Below are positions 16,373 through 25,001 of a stretch of 56,868 nucleotides of DNA, piece after piece (the stretch's first letter is position 1; the number at the start of each line of letters is the position of its first letter). Both the position numbers and the translations under genes were made by a program. Origin of the DNA: Clostridiales bacterium (GTDB lineage Bacteria > Bacillota > Clostridia > Oscillospirales > Oscillospiraceae); assembly GCA_004555205.1 (NCBI GenBank), contig SFIY01000011.1, positions 1 to 56,868 of the forward strand. Reading direction: 5' to 3'. A model generated the notes under the pieces. It was not told where the DNA came from. It saw nothing but the letters and a program-made list of their open reading frames with translations, and did no database searches.

Positions 16373-17203
16373 ATGAAACCGAGAAAGGTTTGGGCCGTCT
16401 ATTTCAGCGGCACGGGTACCACCGAAAAGACCGTTTGCCGCATTGCCGAGGGAATCGCCAAGGCTTTGCGCACCGATTTCGGCACCTTTTCCTATACGCT
16501 GCCGGAAAGCCGACAGGAGGTGCTGCGCTTTAGCATCGACGATCTGGTGGTGTTCGGCGCCCCGGTCTATGCCGGCCGCGTACCCAATGTGCTGCTGCCG
16601 TATCTGAAGGAGAAGGTGCGCGGCTGCGGCGCCATGGCGGTACCGGTGGTGCTGTTCGGCAACCGCAACTATGACGATGCGCTCATCGAGCTGCGCAATA
16701 TCCTGCGGGATGATGGCTTCATCCCCGTGGCGGCGGCTGCGTTCGTGGGGGAACATTCCTTCTCCACCACCTTGGGCGGCGGCCGTCCCGATGCGGAGGA
16801 TCTGGCCTTGATGGATGAGTTTGCCCTGCAGGTGGCGCAGAAGGTGGGTTCGATCAGGGCGCCGGAGGAGGAGATGACCGTGGATGTCCGCGGGCATGAC
16901 CCCGTCCGTCCCTACTACACGCCGCGCGACCGGGCCGGTAATCCCATCAACATCCTCAAGGTGAAGCCCAAGACGGACGCGGCCAAATGCAGCGGCTGCG
17001 GCTGGTGCGCCGACCATTGCCCCATGGGCAGTATCAGCCGCGAGAACCCTGCCGAGGTGAGGGGCATCTGCATCAAGTGCTGCGCCTGCGTGAAGGGCTG
17101 TCCTACCGGCGCAAAATACTATGACGACGAGGGGTACATCTATCATCAGCATGAGCTGGAGGAGGGCTATGCCCGCCGCGCAGAGGCGGAGCTGTTTTTA
17201 TAA
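16373..17203 (+). CDS. EFR1-family flavodoxin/ferredoxin fusion
   Basis: 276 residues. N-terminal flavodoxin-like fold with the FMN phosphate loop YFSGTGTTEKTV (about 10-21) and FGAPVYAGRVP (about 61-71). The C-terminal third holds two [4Fe-4S] motifs, CSGCGWCADHCPMGS near 205 and CIKCCACVKGCPTGA near 229. This is the EFR1 ferrodoxin layout of anaerobic Firmicutes, an electron carrier that may link flavin and ferredoxin pools; partners unknown. Last gene of the plus-strand run, followed by a clear terminator. Confidence 0.9.
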   Translation: MKPRKVWAVYFSGTGTTEKTVCRIAEGIAKALRTDFGTFSYTLPESRQEVLRFSIDDLVVFGAPVYAGRVPNVLLPYLKEKVRGCGAMAVPVVLFGNRNYDDALIELRNILRDDGFIPVAAAAFVGEHSFSTTLGGGRPDAEDLALMDEFALQVAQKVGSIRAPEEEMTVDVRGHDPVRPYYTPRDRAGNPINILKVKPKTDAAKCSGCGWCADHCPMGSISRENPAEVRGICIKCCACVKGCPTGAKYYDDEGYIYHQHELEEGYARRAEAELFL

Positions 17204-17214
17204 AAGTACATGGT

Positions 17215-17249
17215 AAAGAGGTCGTCCCAAAAGGGCCGACCTCTTTTAT
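17215..17249 (+). terminator. Rho-independent terminator after EFR1 gene
   Basis: AAAGAGGTCG paired with CGACCTCTTTT (17237-17247) with a short loop and trailing T residues. Confidence 0.9.
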
Positions 17250-17270
17250 ATCAGGCGTGTATCAGGCAAA

Positions 17271-17301
17271 AAAACACCGAGGGCGAGCCTCGGTGTTTTT
17301 T
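17271..17301 (-). terminator. terminator of serC-serA (bidirectional)
   Basis: AACACCGAGG and CCTCGGTGTT around GCGAG, with A-run on one side and T-run on the other. It lies 14 nt beyond the serA stop and can stop transcription from both sides. Confidence 0.85.
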
Positions 17302-17314
17302 ATGACAGGTTCAA

Positions 17315-18220
17315 TTAAAACTTGGAGATGATGTCCACGATCTCAGCGCCGATGCGCTTCTGTGCCTCCTGGGTGGCGGCGCCGATATGCGGCGTGCAGG
17401 ACACCATGGGATGGCTGTACAGCGCCTTATTGGTGGCGGGCTCGTCGGCATAGACGTCCAGACCGGCAGCGCGGACCTTGCCGGACTCCAGAGCGGCCAG
17501 CAGCGCAGCCTCGTCCACGTTGGTGCCGCGGGAGGTGTTGATGATGACCACGCCGTCCTTCATCTTGGCAATGTTCTCAGCGCTGATCAGTGCGCCGCCG
17601 TCCACTGCGGGAGCGTGCACGGAGATAAAGTCGGACTTGGCCAGCAGCTCATCCATTTCCACATAGGGGATGCCCAACTGCTCTTCGATGCCGGGGATGT
17701 GGAAGATATCGAAAGCGATTACATCCATGCCGATGGCCTTAGCCATCACGCCCAGGTGCTGGCCGATACGGCCGAAGCCAACGATACCCAGCGTCTTGCC
17801 CTGCAGCTCGATGCCCTTGCCGTAAGCCTTCTTCTCCCACTTGTCCTCACGCATGGTGTGGCCGGCGATGGAGAGGTAGCGGGCGCAGGCGAACATATGA
17901 CCCATGGCCAGCTCAGCAACGGACTGAGAGGAGGCACGGGGGGTGTTCTTCACGGTGATGCCGCATTCCTCGGCATACTTGACGTCGATGTTGTCAACGC
18001 CCACGCCGCCGCGGATGATCAGCTTCAGCTTGCCGGTCTTGGCCTCGTCAATGTGATTGGCACGGACCTTGGTCTTGGAACGGACGACGGCAACGTCGAA
18101 CTCCTTCAGTGCGGCGCCCAACTGATCGGGCTCATAGAACTGCTCAACGACTTCATGACCCTGCTCGCGGAGCTGAGCCATTGCGGTCTTATCCATACCG
18201 TCAGTAACCAGAATACGCAT
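17315..18220 (-). CDS. serA: D-3-phosphoglycerate dehydrogenase, short form
   Basis: 301 residues. First step of serine synthesis: oxidises 3-phosphoglycerate to 3-phosphohydroxypyruvate with NAD. D-isomer 2-hydroxyacid dehydrogenase fold with NAD-binding GIVGFGRIGQHLG (about residues 147-159), catalytic Arg in INTSRGTNVD, Glu in ADEP and His in CTPHIGAATQEA. It lacks the C-terminal ACT domain of long SerA forms, so serine feedback through that domain is absent. Start ATG after AAGGAGATTACTATT. Encoded downstream of serC. Confidence 0.93.
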   Translation of the reverse strand: MRILVTDGMDKTAMAQLREQGHEVVEQFYEPDQLGAALKEFDVAVVRSKTKVRANHIDEAKTGKLKLIIRGGVGVDNIDVKYAEECGITVKNTPRASSQSVAELAMGHMFACARYLSIAGHTMREDKWEKKAYGKGIELQGKTLGIVGFGRIGQHLGVMAKAIGMDVIAFDIFHIPGIEEQLGIPYVEMDELLAKSDFISVHAPAVDGGALISAENIAKMKDGVVIINTSRGTNVDEAALLAALESGKVRAAGLDVYADEPATNKALYSHPMVSCTPHIGAATQEAQKRIGAEIVDIISKF

Positions 18221-18249
18221 AATAGTAATCTCCTTATCATATTTTTAGC

Positions 18250-18336
18250 GCGAGGAAAAAGCCTCGCAGAGTTCGCACCGTAAAGGGTGCGAATAAAATG
18301 GGATCATTTTTGCCGCGACATGTGCATGGCAAAAAT
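18250..18336. repeat. hairpin-dense serC-serA spacer with shared palindromic element
   Basis: Three successive hairpins: GCGAGG/CCTCGC near 18250-18267, TTCGCACC/GGGTGCGAA near 18271-18293, and ATTTTTGCC/GGCAAAAAT (18306-18336). The third has loop GCGACATGTGCAT, matching the element in the 195-bp repeat at 8212. A further imperfect hairpin, CAAGGGGGAT/ATCCCTCTTG (18401-18423), follows serC. They may process or attenuate the serC-serA transcript. Confidence 0.6.
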
Positions 18337-18431
18337 TCTTTGACCCAGCCGCCTTGGGCGGCGACACCGGTGACCGATGTCAACCGGTGAGGGGGATATA
18401 CAAGGGGGATAAAATCCCTCTTGTAATGATC

Positions 18432-19520
18432 TTACTTGTGCTCAGCCTCGAACTTCTTCAGGAACTCCACCAGAGCCTGTGCGCCCTCGATGGGCATGGC
18501 ATTGTACACGGAGGCGCGCAGACCGCCCACGGACTTGTGGCCCTTCAGGTTGTCGTAACCGGCAGCCTTGGTAGCGGCGACGACTTCGGCGTCCAGCTCG
18601 GCGCTCTCGGTGACGAAGGGAATGTTCATCAGGGAGCGGAACTCAGGCTCGACGGTGCCGTTGAACATCTTGGAGGAATCCAGGAAGTCATAGATGACCT
18701 TGGCCTTGGCGATGTTGCGCTTGTGCATCTCCTCCAGACCGCCGATGCTCTTGAGGTACTTAAAGACCTTGCCGCAGCAGTAGATGGCCCAGCAGTTGGG
18801 GGTGTTATACATGGAACCGGCATCGGCATGGGTCTTGTAGCTCATGTAGACGGGCATCTTGGGATCAATGTCCTCGCGGATCAGATCCTCGCGGATGATG
18901 ACCACCACCATACCGGCGGGGCCTACGTTCTTCTGCACGCCGGCATAGATCATGCCGTAGTCGGACACGTTGCAGGGCTTGGACAGGAACATGGAGGACT
19001 GGTCGGAAACCAGAACATGACCCTTGGTGTTGGGCAGCTTGTTCCAGGTCACGCCGTGGATCGTCTCATTCTCGCAGATGTAGACATAGTCGGTGTCCTC
19101 GGGGATGTCCAGATCGGAGCAATCGGGAATGTAGCTGTAATTCTTATCCTTGGAGGAAGCGGCAACGATGACTTCGCCGTACTTCTTGGCCTCGGCAATG
19201 GCCTTCTTGGACCAGGCGCCGGTCTCGATATAAACAGCCTTGCCGTTCTTCATCAGGTTCCATGCCACGGCGGCAAACTGCAGGGTAGCGCCGCCCTGAA
19301 TGAACAGAACCTTGTAGTTATCGGGAATGCCCATCAACTCGCGCAGGTCAGCCTCGGCCTCGTCGACGATCTGCTGGAACACCTTGCTGCGGTGGCTCAT
19401 CTCCATGACGCACATGCCGCTGCCGCGGTAGTTCATCATCTCATCACGGATTTCCTCCAGAACGGGTTCCGGCATCATAGCAGGACCGGCGGAGAAGTTA
19501 AATGTACGGTTGTACTTCAT
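18432..19520 (-). CDS. serC: 3-phosphoserine/phosphohydroxythreonine transaminase
   Basis: 362 residues. PLP enzyme that converts phosphohydroxypyruvate to phosphoserine, the step after SerA. N-terminal YNRTFNFSAGPAMMPEPVLE and GSGMCVMEMSHRS are family signatures. The PLP-lysine context is seen as YAGVQKNVGPAGMVVVI, where the K before NVGPAG is the family's Schiff-base Lys. Start ATG after AGGAGGAATGAAAA. Forms an operon with serA across a 211-bp hairpin-rich spacer. No serB was found nearby. Confidence 0.95.
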   Translation of the reverse strand: MKYNRTFNFSAGPAMMPEPVLEEIRDEMMNYRGSGMCVMEMSHRSKVFQQIVDEAEADLRELMGIPDNYKVLFIQGGATLQFAAVAWNLMKNGKAVYIETGAWSKKAIAEAKKYGEVIVAASSKDKNYSYIPDCSDLDIPEDTDYVYICENETIHGVTWNKLPNTKGHVLVSDQSSMFLSKPCNVSDYGMIYAGVQKNVGPAGMVVVIIREDLIREDIDPKMPVYMSYKTHADAGSMYNTPNCWAIYCCGKVFKYLKSIGGLEEMHKRNIAKAKVIYDFLDSSKMFNGTVEPEFRSLMNIPFVTESAELDAEVVAATKAAGYDNLKGHKSVGGLRASVYNAMPIEGAQALVEFLKKFEAEHK

Positions 19521-19582
19521 TTTTCATTCCTCCTGTTTTCATAAAAGTGATTTATAGTGTCACATTTGCTTTTACAATTTAT

Positions 19583-19611
19583 AGTATACGGCAAAAACAC
19601 AAGAGAATCAA
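19583..19611 (-). promoter_or_regulatory. promoter of serC-serA
   Basis: Minus strand TTGATT (19606-19611), 17-bp spacer, TATACT (19583-19588), about 60 nt upstream of the serC start. The remainder of 19612-19776 shows no gene. Confidence 0.7.
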
Positions 19612-19776
19612 CAGGTAAAATGACAAAATTTTAGATAAACTAAAAAATTTTTAGTTTTTCATAAAAACATTCTGGCGGATTGGGCAAAGTGCCGAGATAA
19701 AAGGGGGAAAATGGCCCGGCGGATGCACCGGATGATCGCCGCCGGCGGCAGGAAAGGGAGTCGGCCGCTTTTTCAT

Positions 19777-19806
19777 TTGACAGGGACTGTCCGTGCGTGG
19801 TATAAC
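19777..19806 (+). promoter_or_regulatory. promoter of the ClC channel gene
   Basis: TTGACA (19777-19782), 18-bp spacer, TATAAC (19801-19806). The start codon lies about 35 nt downstream with CGGAGG. Confidence 0.75.
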
Positions 19807-19840
19807 ATCGAAGTGAGGAAACCCCTCGGAGGTGAACGGC

Positions 19841-21091
19841 GTGGAACGGATCAAAAAGAGAGCGGCACACATACTGACCTATGCCGCGGCGCTGGTCAAG
19901 TGGATGACGGTGGGTGCGCTGGTAGGCGGTGTCGGCGGTTTGGTGGGCTCGCTGTTCCATTTGGGCGTCAACTACGCCACCGGTGTCCGCGAGGCCCATC
20001 CGTGGGTGCTGTATTTGCTGCCGGTGGGCGGTTTGGTGATCGTGTGTCTCTACCGCATCACGAAGATGGAGGGCAAGGGCACCAACGCCGTGATCGAGTC
20101 GGTGCATTTCGGCAGGGAAGTGCCCATTTGGCTGGTGCCGCTGATCTTTATCGGCACGGTCATCACCCATTTGTGCGGCGGCAGCGCCGGTCGTGAGGGT
20201 GCGGCCCTGCAGATCGGCGGCGGTATCGGCTACGGCACGGGACGCTTGCTGCATTTGGGGGAAAAGGACCTGCCGCTGGCGACCCTGTGCGGCATGAGCG
20301 GCGTGTTTGCCGCCCTGTTCGGCACGCCGCTGACAGCCACCGTCTTTGCCCTGGAGGTCATCAGCGTGGGCGTGCTGTACTACGCAGGCTTGATCCCCTG
20401 TATCACCGCCTCCATGATGGGTTATCTGGTGAGCAGCTTAATGGGCATTGCCCCTACGCGCTTTACCGTGACCACGCCGGCTTTGAACGGCTGGACCATG
20501 CTGCTGGTGGTGATTCTGGCACTGCTGTGCGCACTGGTGAGTATTCTCTTCTGCCGTGGCCTGCACCTGGCAGAGCATTTGGCGGAGAAGTACTTCAAAA
20601 ATGCCTATGTGCGCATTTTGGCAGGCGCCGCAGTGATCGTGGGCATCACGCTGCTGCTGGGCACCACCGATTACAACGGCGCCGGCATGCACATCATTGA
20701 ACAGGCCGTGGCGGGGCAGGCAAGCCCCCGGGCATGGCTGTGGAAGCTGCTGCTGACCGTGTTGACCATCGCCTGCGGCTTCAAGGGCGGTGAAGTGGTG
20801 CCGTCTTTCTTCATCGGCGCCACCTTCGGCTGTGTGGTGGGGGCGTTTCTGGGGCTTGACCCCGGTTTTGCCGCCGCCGTGGGGCTGGTGGCGGTGTTCT
20901 GCGGCGCGGTGAACTGCCCGCTGGCATCGGTGATCCTCAGCGTGGAGCTGTTCGGCTCGGGCGACTTGCTCTACTTCGCCATGGCCTGCGCCATCAGCTA
21001 TCTGGCTTCCGGCTACTGCGGACTTTACAGCAGCCAGACCATCCTCTACTCCAAGCTGCGGGCCGAATTTATCAATGTGCATACCAAATAA
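19841..21091 (+). CDS. ClC family chloride channel/antiporter
   Basis: 416 residues from GTG 19841, chosen because CGGAGG (19827-19832) is correctly spaced for it; the GTG at 19832 overlaps that site. About ten hydrophobic segments. The selectivity-filter signature GSAGREGAALQIGGGIG (GxGxEGP-type) and GGEVVPSFFIGATFG near the C-terminus are clear. The Glu in GREG is the gating/proton glutamate position of ClC proteins. Function would be Cl- or F- transport across the membrane; no CBS domains. Confidence 0.93.
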   Translation: MERIKKRAAHILTYAAALVKWMTVGALVGGVGGLVGSLFHLGVNYATGVREAHPWVLYLLPVGGLVIVCLYRITKMEGKGTNAVIESVHFGREVPIWLVPLIFIGTVITHLCGGSAGREGAALQIGGGIGYGTGRLLHLGEKDLPLATLCGMSGVFAALFGTPLTATVFALEVISVGVLYYAGLIPCITASMMGYLVSSLMGIAPTRFTVTTPALNGWTMLLVVILALLCALVSILFCRGLHLAEHLAEKYFKNAYVRILAGAAVIVGITLLLGTTDYNGAGMHIIEQAVAGQASPRAWLWKLLLTVLTIACGFKGGEVVPSFFIGATFGCVVGAFLGLDPGFAAAVGLVAVFCGAVNCPLASVILSVELFGSGDLLYFAMACAISYLASGYCGLYSSQTILYSKLRAEFINVHTK

Positions 21092-21143
21092 AACAGCGCC
21101 TTCCCGGGCATACTGTCAGTAGTACGACCGGGGAGGTTTTTCT

Positions 21144-21854
21144 ATGTCGGATGTAATTCAGGTCATTTTGACGGCGCTTTTGTCGCTGCTGGTGCTGTTC
21201 CTGCTGACCAAGCTCATGGGCAACAAGCAGGTGTCACAGTTGAATATGTTTGACTATATCGTGGGCATTTCCATCGGCTCCATTGCCGCGGAAATGGCCA
21301 CCGAACTGGAGGAACTCCAGCGTCCGGCCATCGCTATGGTGGTCTATGGGCTGGTGGCGGTGGGCATCTCCATATGGGGTAACCACTCGCTGAAGGTGCG
21401 GCAGTTTGTCACCGGCAAGCCGCTGATCCTTATGGACAGCGGCGTGATCTACCGGAAGAACCTGAAGCGGGCCAAGATGGATCTGAACGAATTTCTGATG
21501 TTCTGCCGTATCGGGGGGTTTTTCGATCTGAACCAGATCCAGACGGCGGTGCTGGAGCACAACGGCACGGTGACGTTTCTGCCCAATGCCCTGCAGCGCC
21601 CTGCCACGCCGGCTGATTTCTCTATCCAACCCACCCAGGAGATGCTGCAGACGCCGCTGATCCTGGACGGCTGCGTGCTGGCGGAAAACCTGAAAAAGTC
21701 GGGGCGTGACCGCACATGGCTGGAGCGGCAATTGCACGACAAGGGCTACCACGCGCCCGGTGAGGTGCTGCTGGCACTGTGGGACGGCAGCAGTCAGCTA
21801 TCGCTGTACCCCATGAAGACGAAAAAGGAAGCGCGGGATTTGCAGGACAAATAA
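21144..21854 (+). CDS. DUF421 domain membrane protein (YetF-like)
   Basis: 236 residues. Three N-terminal hydrophobic helices with the family motif LLTKLMGNKQVSQLNMFDYIVGI (quoted in part: GNKQVSQLNMFDYIVGI), then a soluble domain with RVRQFVTGKPLILMDSGVI-like text and ELNEFL (LNEFLMFCR). Bacillus YetF/YrbG-type proteins; function unknown, some are sporulation-linked. It follows the ClC gene by 52 nt and ends at a terminator. Confidence 0.88.
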   Translation: MSDVIQVILTALLSLLVLFLLTKLMGNKQVSQLNMFDYIVGISIGSIAAEMATELEELQRPAIAMVVYGLVAVGISIWGNHSLKVRQFVTGKPLILMDSGVIYRKNLKRAKMDLNEFLMFCRIGGFFDLNQIQTAVLEHNGTVTFLPNALQRPATPADFSIQPTQEMLQTPLILDGCVLAENLKKSGRDRTWLERQLHDKGYHAPGEVLLALWDGSSQLSLYPMKTKKEARDLQDK

Positions 21855-21884
21855 AAACAGGCGGCGCAGGCCGCCTGTTTTTAT
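21853..21884 (+). terminator. terminator between the DUF421 gene and the oppositely oriented BaiN-type gene
   Basis: AAAAACAGGCGGC-GCAG-GCCGCCTGTTTTT, symmetrical, so it can serve both strands. Confidence 0.88.
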
Positions 21885-21902
21885 GATGCATAAGGAGGTG
21901 CG

Positions 21903-23147
21903 TCAAAACGCGCCGTCTTTCATCTGCGCGCACGGCGCCGTGTTTTGCCGCAATTCGCCTGCCAGCAGGCCGCTGGACCATGCCCACTGGAGATTATAGC
22001 CGCCGCAGTCACCGTCGATGTCCAGCACCTCACCGCAGGCGTAGAAGCCGGGGACAAGGCGGCTTTCCATGGTGGTGGGGTCAAACTCGTCGGTGCGCAG
22101 TCCGCCTGCGGTGACCTGCGCCTGATCGAAGCCGCAGGTGCCTGTAATGGGCAGCGTGAAGCAGGTGGCCTGATGCGCCACGCAGCGCAGGTCGTCATCG
22201 GTGAGGGAGGAAACACGCTGGTGGGTGAAGCCGGCCGCTTTACACACCGTCTGTCCCAGACGGGTATGGATGGCGCCGGTCAGCAGAGCCGACGCCTCAC
22301 GGGACGCCATGGTATCCCGCCGCTGCTGCAGCCAATGCAGCACGGAGCGCTCGTCCCAATCGGGGAAGAAGTTCAGCTCACAGACCAGACCGTCGCCGCC
22401 TGTGGACACCCTGCGGGAGATGTCAAAGACGGCAGGGCCGCTGACACCGTACTCGGTAAAGAGGATCTCGCCCCGGTTTTCCGCAATGGCCTCTCCGCCG
22501 CGCAGAATACGGATGCGCGCATCGGCCTTCACGCCCTTGAGGGAGCGGGGATAGGTGGGGTCGGTTTTAAGCTGCACCAGAGAGGGGTACAGCGCCGTGC
22601 GGTGGTGCCCCAGACTTTTCGCCAGACGGTAGCCGTCCATGACGCCGCCCACCTTGCTGCCGGCTGCGCCGCCTGCTGCCAGGATCACGCGCCGGGCAGT
22701 AAAGGTTTCGCCGCCCTCGGTTTCCGCGGTAAACAGCTCGCCTTTTTTGCGCAGGCGTGTCACCGTGACGCCGGTGTGCAGGTCAATGTGGGGCTGCTCC
22801 AGCGCAAAGCGCAGCACATCCAGTACGCTGCCGGCCATGTTGCTGTAAGGGTAGACGCGGCCGCTGTCCTCGGTGACGGTGAGCAGTCCCAAATCAGCGA
22901 AACGGCGCAGGGTGCTCGCCACATCCGCATACTGCAGGGCGTAATCGGCAAAGGACGGCGCCTCACCGTGGTAATGGGCGGGAGATACGTTTAAATTGGT
23001 AAGGTTGCAGCGGCCGTTGCCGGTGGAGAGCAGCTTGCGTCCCACCCGGGCCTGACGCTCTAAAAGCGTGACGCAATGGCCGTTTTGCGCGGCATTCAAC
23101 GCGGCCATCATGCCGCTTGCACCGCCGCCGATGATGAGAACATTCAT
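21903..23147 (-). CDS. BaiN/RdsA-type NAD(P)/FAD-dependent oxidoreductase (HI0933-like)
   Basis: 414 residues. N-terminal FAD-binding Rossmann motif VLIIGGGASGMMAALNAAQNG (first 21; GGGASG is the dinucleotide loop), then LLSTGNGRCNLTN, typical of the HI0933/YhiN family, and a C-terminal GYNLQWAWSSGLLAG that closes the FAD site. Members include BaiN, implicated in bile acid 7-dehydroxylation, but most have unknown substrates, so the name is a family label only. Start ATG after CCGGAGGTTTTT. Confidence 0.9.
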   Translation of the reverse strand: MNVLIIGGGASGMMAALNAAQNGHCVTLLERQARVGRKLLSTGNGRCNLTNLNVSPAHYHGEAPSFADYALQYADVASTLRRFADLGLLTVTEDSGRVYPYSNMAGSVLDVLRFALEQPHIDLHTGVTVTRLRKKGELFTAETEGGETFTARRVILAAGGAAGSKVGGVMDGYRLAKSLGHHRTALYPSLVQLKTDPTYPRSLKGVKADARIRILRGGEAIAENRGEILFTEYGVSGPAVFDISRRVSTGGDGLVCELNFFPDWDERSVLHWLQQRRDTMASREASALLTGAIHTRLGQTVCKAAGFTHQRVSSLTDDDLRCVAHQATCFTLPITGTCGFDQAQVTAGGLRTDEFDPTTMESRLVPGFYACGEVLDIDGDCGGYNLQWAWSSGLLAGELRQNTAPCAQMKDGAF

Positions 23148-23215
23148 AAAAACCTCCGGTTTTTATCGTGAATTGTGAAGTGTAAAAAGCGGAACAGCCT
23201 GCCTTTACGGGATTG

Positions 23216-23641
23216 TCACGGCTCCTTTTTCGCTTTTATGCGGGTCAGATAGCCCTCCAGCATCAGACTGGCGGCCACGGCGTCCACCACTTTCTTGCGC
23301 TGCCTGCCGTTTTTGCCGTTCTGAAACAGAATCGCGTGGGCCTCCACGGTGCTGCGGCGCTCATCCCACAGCGTAACGGGGAGGGAGGTGACCTCACGCA
23401 GCACGTCAGCCAGAGCGGCGCATTTTTCGGCCCGGGGGCCCAGCGTGCCGTCCATGTTCTTGGGATAGCCCAGCACCAGCTCAGTGACGCCGTGTTCGGC
23501 AATCAGCCCTTCGACGGCTGCCACCACCTGCTCCTGCCGGCGTGCGTTGATGACCGTGGAGAAACCGGCCAGCGTGCAGGTGAGATCGGAGATGGCAATG
23601 CCGGTATGGGCATCGCCGTAGTCAATGGCCATGATTTTCAT
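23216..23641 (-). CDS. ruvX: putative pre-16S rRNA nuclease / Holliday junction resolvase-like YqgF
   Basis: 141 residues with RNase H-like fold. N-terminal MKIMAIDYGDAHTGIAISD carries the first acidic residue (Asp7 in IDYG), ELVLGYPKNMDG holds the conserved YPK, and LWDERRSTVEAHAIL holds the DER motif. C-terminal DAVAASLMLEGYL completes the active site. In E. coli YqgF helps process the 16S rRNA 5' end. It is encoded 69 nt downstream of nothing else obvious and divergent from the rpmG cluster. Confidence 0.93.
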   Translation of the reverse strand: MKIMAIDYGDAHTGIAISDLTCTLAGFSTVINARRQEQVVAAVEGLIAEHGVTELVLGYPKNMDGTLGPRAEKCAALADVLREVTSLPVTLWDERRSTVEAHAILFQNGKNGRQRKKVVDAVAASLMLEGYLTRIKAKKEP

Positions 23642-23765
23642 ACATACTACCTCGGTAAATGATGTGTCAAATAAACATTTTCCCCATCATACACGATTTT
23701 TTTCGTTCCCGCAACCAAAACGGAAAATAAAATGGAAAATTGCCTGTTTTTTACCGAAAAAGTGG

Positions 23766-23794
23766 TTGACCGGGGATGAAAACTGTGCTATTAT
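23766..23794 (+). promoter_or_regulatory. promoter of the rpmG-secE-nusG cluster
   Basis: TTGACC (23766-23771), 17-bp spacer, TATTAT (23789-23794, overlapping TATAAT at 23792-23797). About 140 nt of leader follow before rpmG, with a small hairpin CCCGG/CCGGG near 23891-23904. Confidence 0.75.
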
Positions 23795-23937
23795 AATCAT
23801 TACCTGTGAATGGGTGCTTTCTTTTTGCGCGCTTTTTTCGCTTCGGGCGCGGAAAACGGACGACCATGGAGCAGGGAGGCAGTCGGTAGACCCGGCCTTA
23901 CCGGGAAATACCAATCTAATAAGGAGGTGCCGTTAGA

Positions 23938-24087
23938 ATGCGCGTGAAAATCACTCTCCGCTGCAACGAGTGCAAGCAGAGAAACTACAACACGATGAAA
24001 AACAAGAAGAATACGCCTGACAAGCTTGAGATGAACAAGTATTGCCCCTTCTGCAAGAAGCATACGGTCCATACCGAAACCAAGTAA
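23938..24087 (+). CDS. rpmG: 50S ribosomal protein L33
   Basis: 49 residues, MRVKITLRCNECKQRNYNT ... NKYCPFCKKHTVHTETK. Two zinc-binding pairs, CNEC and CPFC, make it the zinc-containing (C+) form. Start ATG after AAGGAGGTGCCGTTAGA. First gene of the cluster with secE 21 nt downstream, the order usual in Firmicutes. Confidence 0.96.
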   Translation: MRVKITLRCNECKQRNYNTMKNKKNTPDKLEMNKYCPFCKKHTVHTETK

Positions 24088-24108
24088 TTTTGGAAGGAGA
24101 ATGCAGTA

Positions 24109-24324
24109 ATGGCAGAGGAAAAGAAGGTAAAGAAGGACCGCGCTAAGTGGTTCCGCGAAATGAGAAGCGAATTGAAGAAAGTCGTTTGGCCCGACGGTAA
24201 GACGACCGCCAAGAACACCGGCACCGTGCTGCTGTGCTCTGTGGTGGTGGGCGCCTGCATCTGGATCTTTGACGGCGTGGCTGTTTTGGCAGTCAAGACG
24301 CTCATCGGCCTGTTCGCCGGTTAA
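24109..24324 (+). CDS. secE: preprotein translocase subunit SecE
   Basis: 71 residues. A basic amphipathic segment (KWFREMRSELKKVVWPDGKT) carries the SecE signature KVVWP, and one TM helix follows (about 40-63). It clamps SecY in the Sec channel. Start after GGAAGGAGAATGCAGTA. Lies between rpmG and nusG as is usual. Confidence 0.95.
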   Translation: MAEEKKVKKDRAKWFREMRSELKKVVWPDGKTTAKNTGTVLLCSVVVGACIWIFDGVAVLAVKTLIGLFAG

Positions 24325-24335
24325 GAGGTCACAGC

Positions 24336-24860
24336 ATGGCTGAAAACGCAAAATGGTATGTGGTACACACCTATTCCGGTTATGAGAATGCGGTGAAGGC
24401 CGCCATTGAAAAGTTCGTTGCCAACCGCGGTCTGGAGGACATGATCCTCAAGATCGAGATCCCCATGGAAACCGTGACGGAAGTGACCGAGAGCGGCGTC
24501 ATGAAGGAAGTGGAACGCAAGGTGTTCCCCGGCTACGTGCTTTTGAAGATGGTGCTGACAGATGACACCTGGCATCTGATCCGTAATATCCGCGGCGTGA
24601 CCGGTTTCGTTGGCTCCGCCAACAAGGCCATTCCTCTGACCGAGGAGGAAGTCGCTGCACTGGGTGTGGAGAAGCACGAGATCGTGGTGATGTACAACGT
24701 GGGCGACACCGTCAGAATTACCGACGGGCCCCTGTCCAGCTTCACCGGTACGGTCGAGGAAATCGAGCCGGACAGAAACAAGGTCCGCGTGGTGGTTTCC
24801 ATGTTCGGCAGAGAAACACCCGTCGAGCTGGAGCTCGATCAGGTGGAAGTGCTGCCCTGA
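24336..24860 (+). CDS. nusG: transcription termination/antitermination factor NusG
   Basis: 174 residues. NGN domain begins KWYVVHTYSGYENAVK; the KOW domain (about 122-150) reads VGDTVRITDGPLSSFTGTVEEI. Binds RNA polymerase clamp and couples pausing, Rho and ribosome contacts. Follows secE by 11 nt. The 141-nt gap to rplK holds hairpins described separately. Confidence 0.97.
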   Translation: MAENAKWYVVHTYSGYENAVKAAIEKFVANRGLEDMILKIEIPMETVTEVTESGVMKEVERKVFPGYVLLKMVLTDDTWHLIRNIRGVTGFVGSANKAIPLTEEEVAALGVEKHEIVVMYNVGDTVRITDGPLSSFTGTVEEIEPDRNKVRVVVSMFGRETPVELELDQVEVLP

Positions 24861-25001
24861 TTTGCGGCAGATTCCGCAAAAAAAGGATGTCCGAAGAATA
24901 CCACTTCGGCGCAAGTGGGAGAGATGCACCGCATCTCGCCAAAAGTGGAGATCCATCGGGGATTTCCTACTACCACATTTTATTGAAGGAGGTGCCTATT
25001 C
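24861..25001 (+). promoter_or_regulatory. rplK leader region, possible ribosomal-protein autoregulatory RNA
   Basis: Between nusG and rplK: TTGCGGcagaTTCCGCAA near 24862-24879 followed by an A-run, CCACTT/AAGTGG (24901-24918), then GUGGGA followed by GAGATG-CACCG-CATCTC (24921-24937). A purine-rich GTGGGAGAGATG bulge next to a short stem resembles the L1-binding site that autoregulates rplK-rplA in other bacteria. No canonical promoter is obvious. Assignment to L1 is inference. Confidence 0.4.

Noticed and set aside
18221..18431. T-box or amino-acid riboswitch between serC and serA
   Set aside because: No T-box sequence (UGGN bulge partner or AGGGUGGNACCGCG) is visible; only simple hairpins and the dispersed element.
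18354..19544. 396-codon plus-strand frame opposite serC
   Set aside because: Antisense shadow; the minus strand has full SerC signatures and promoter.
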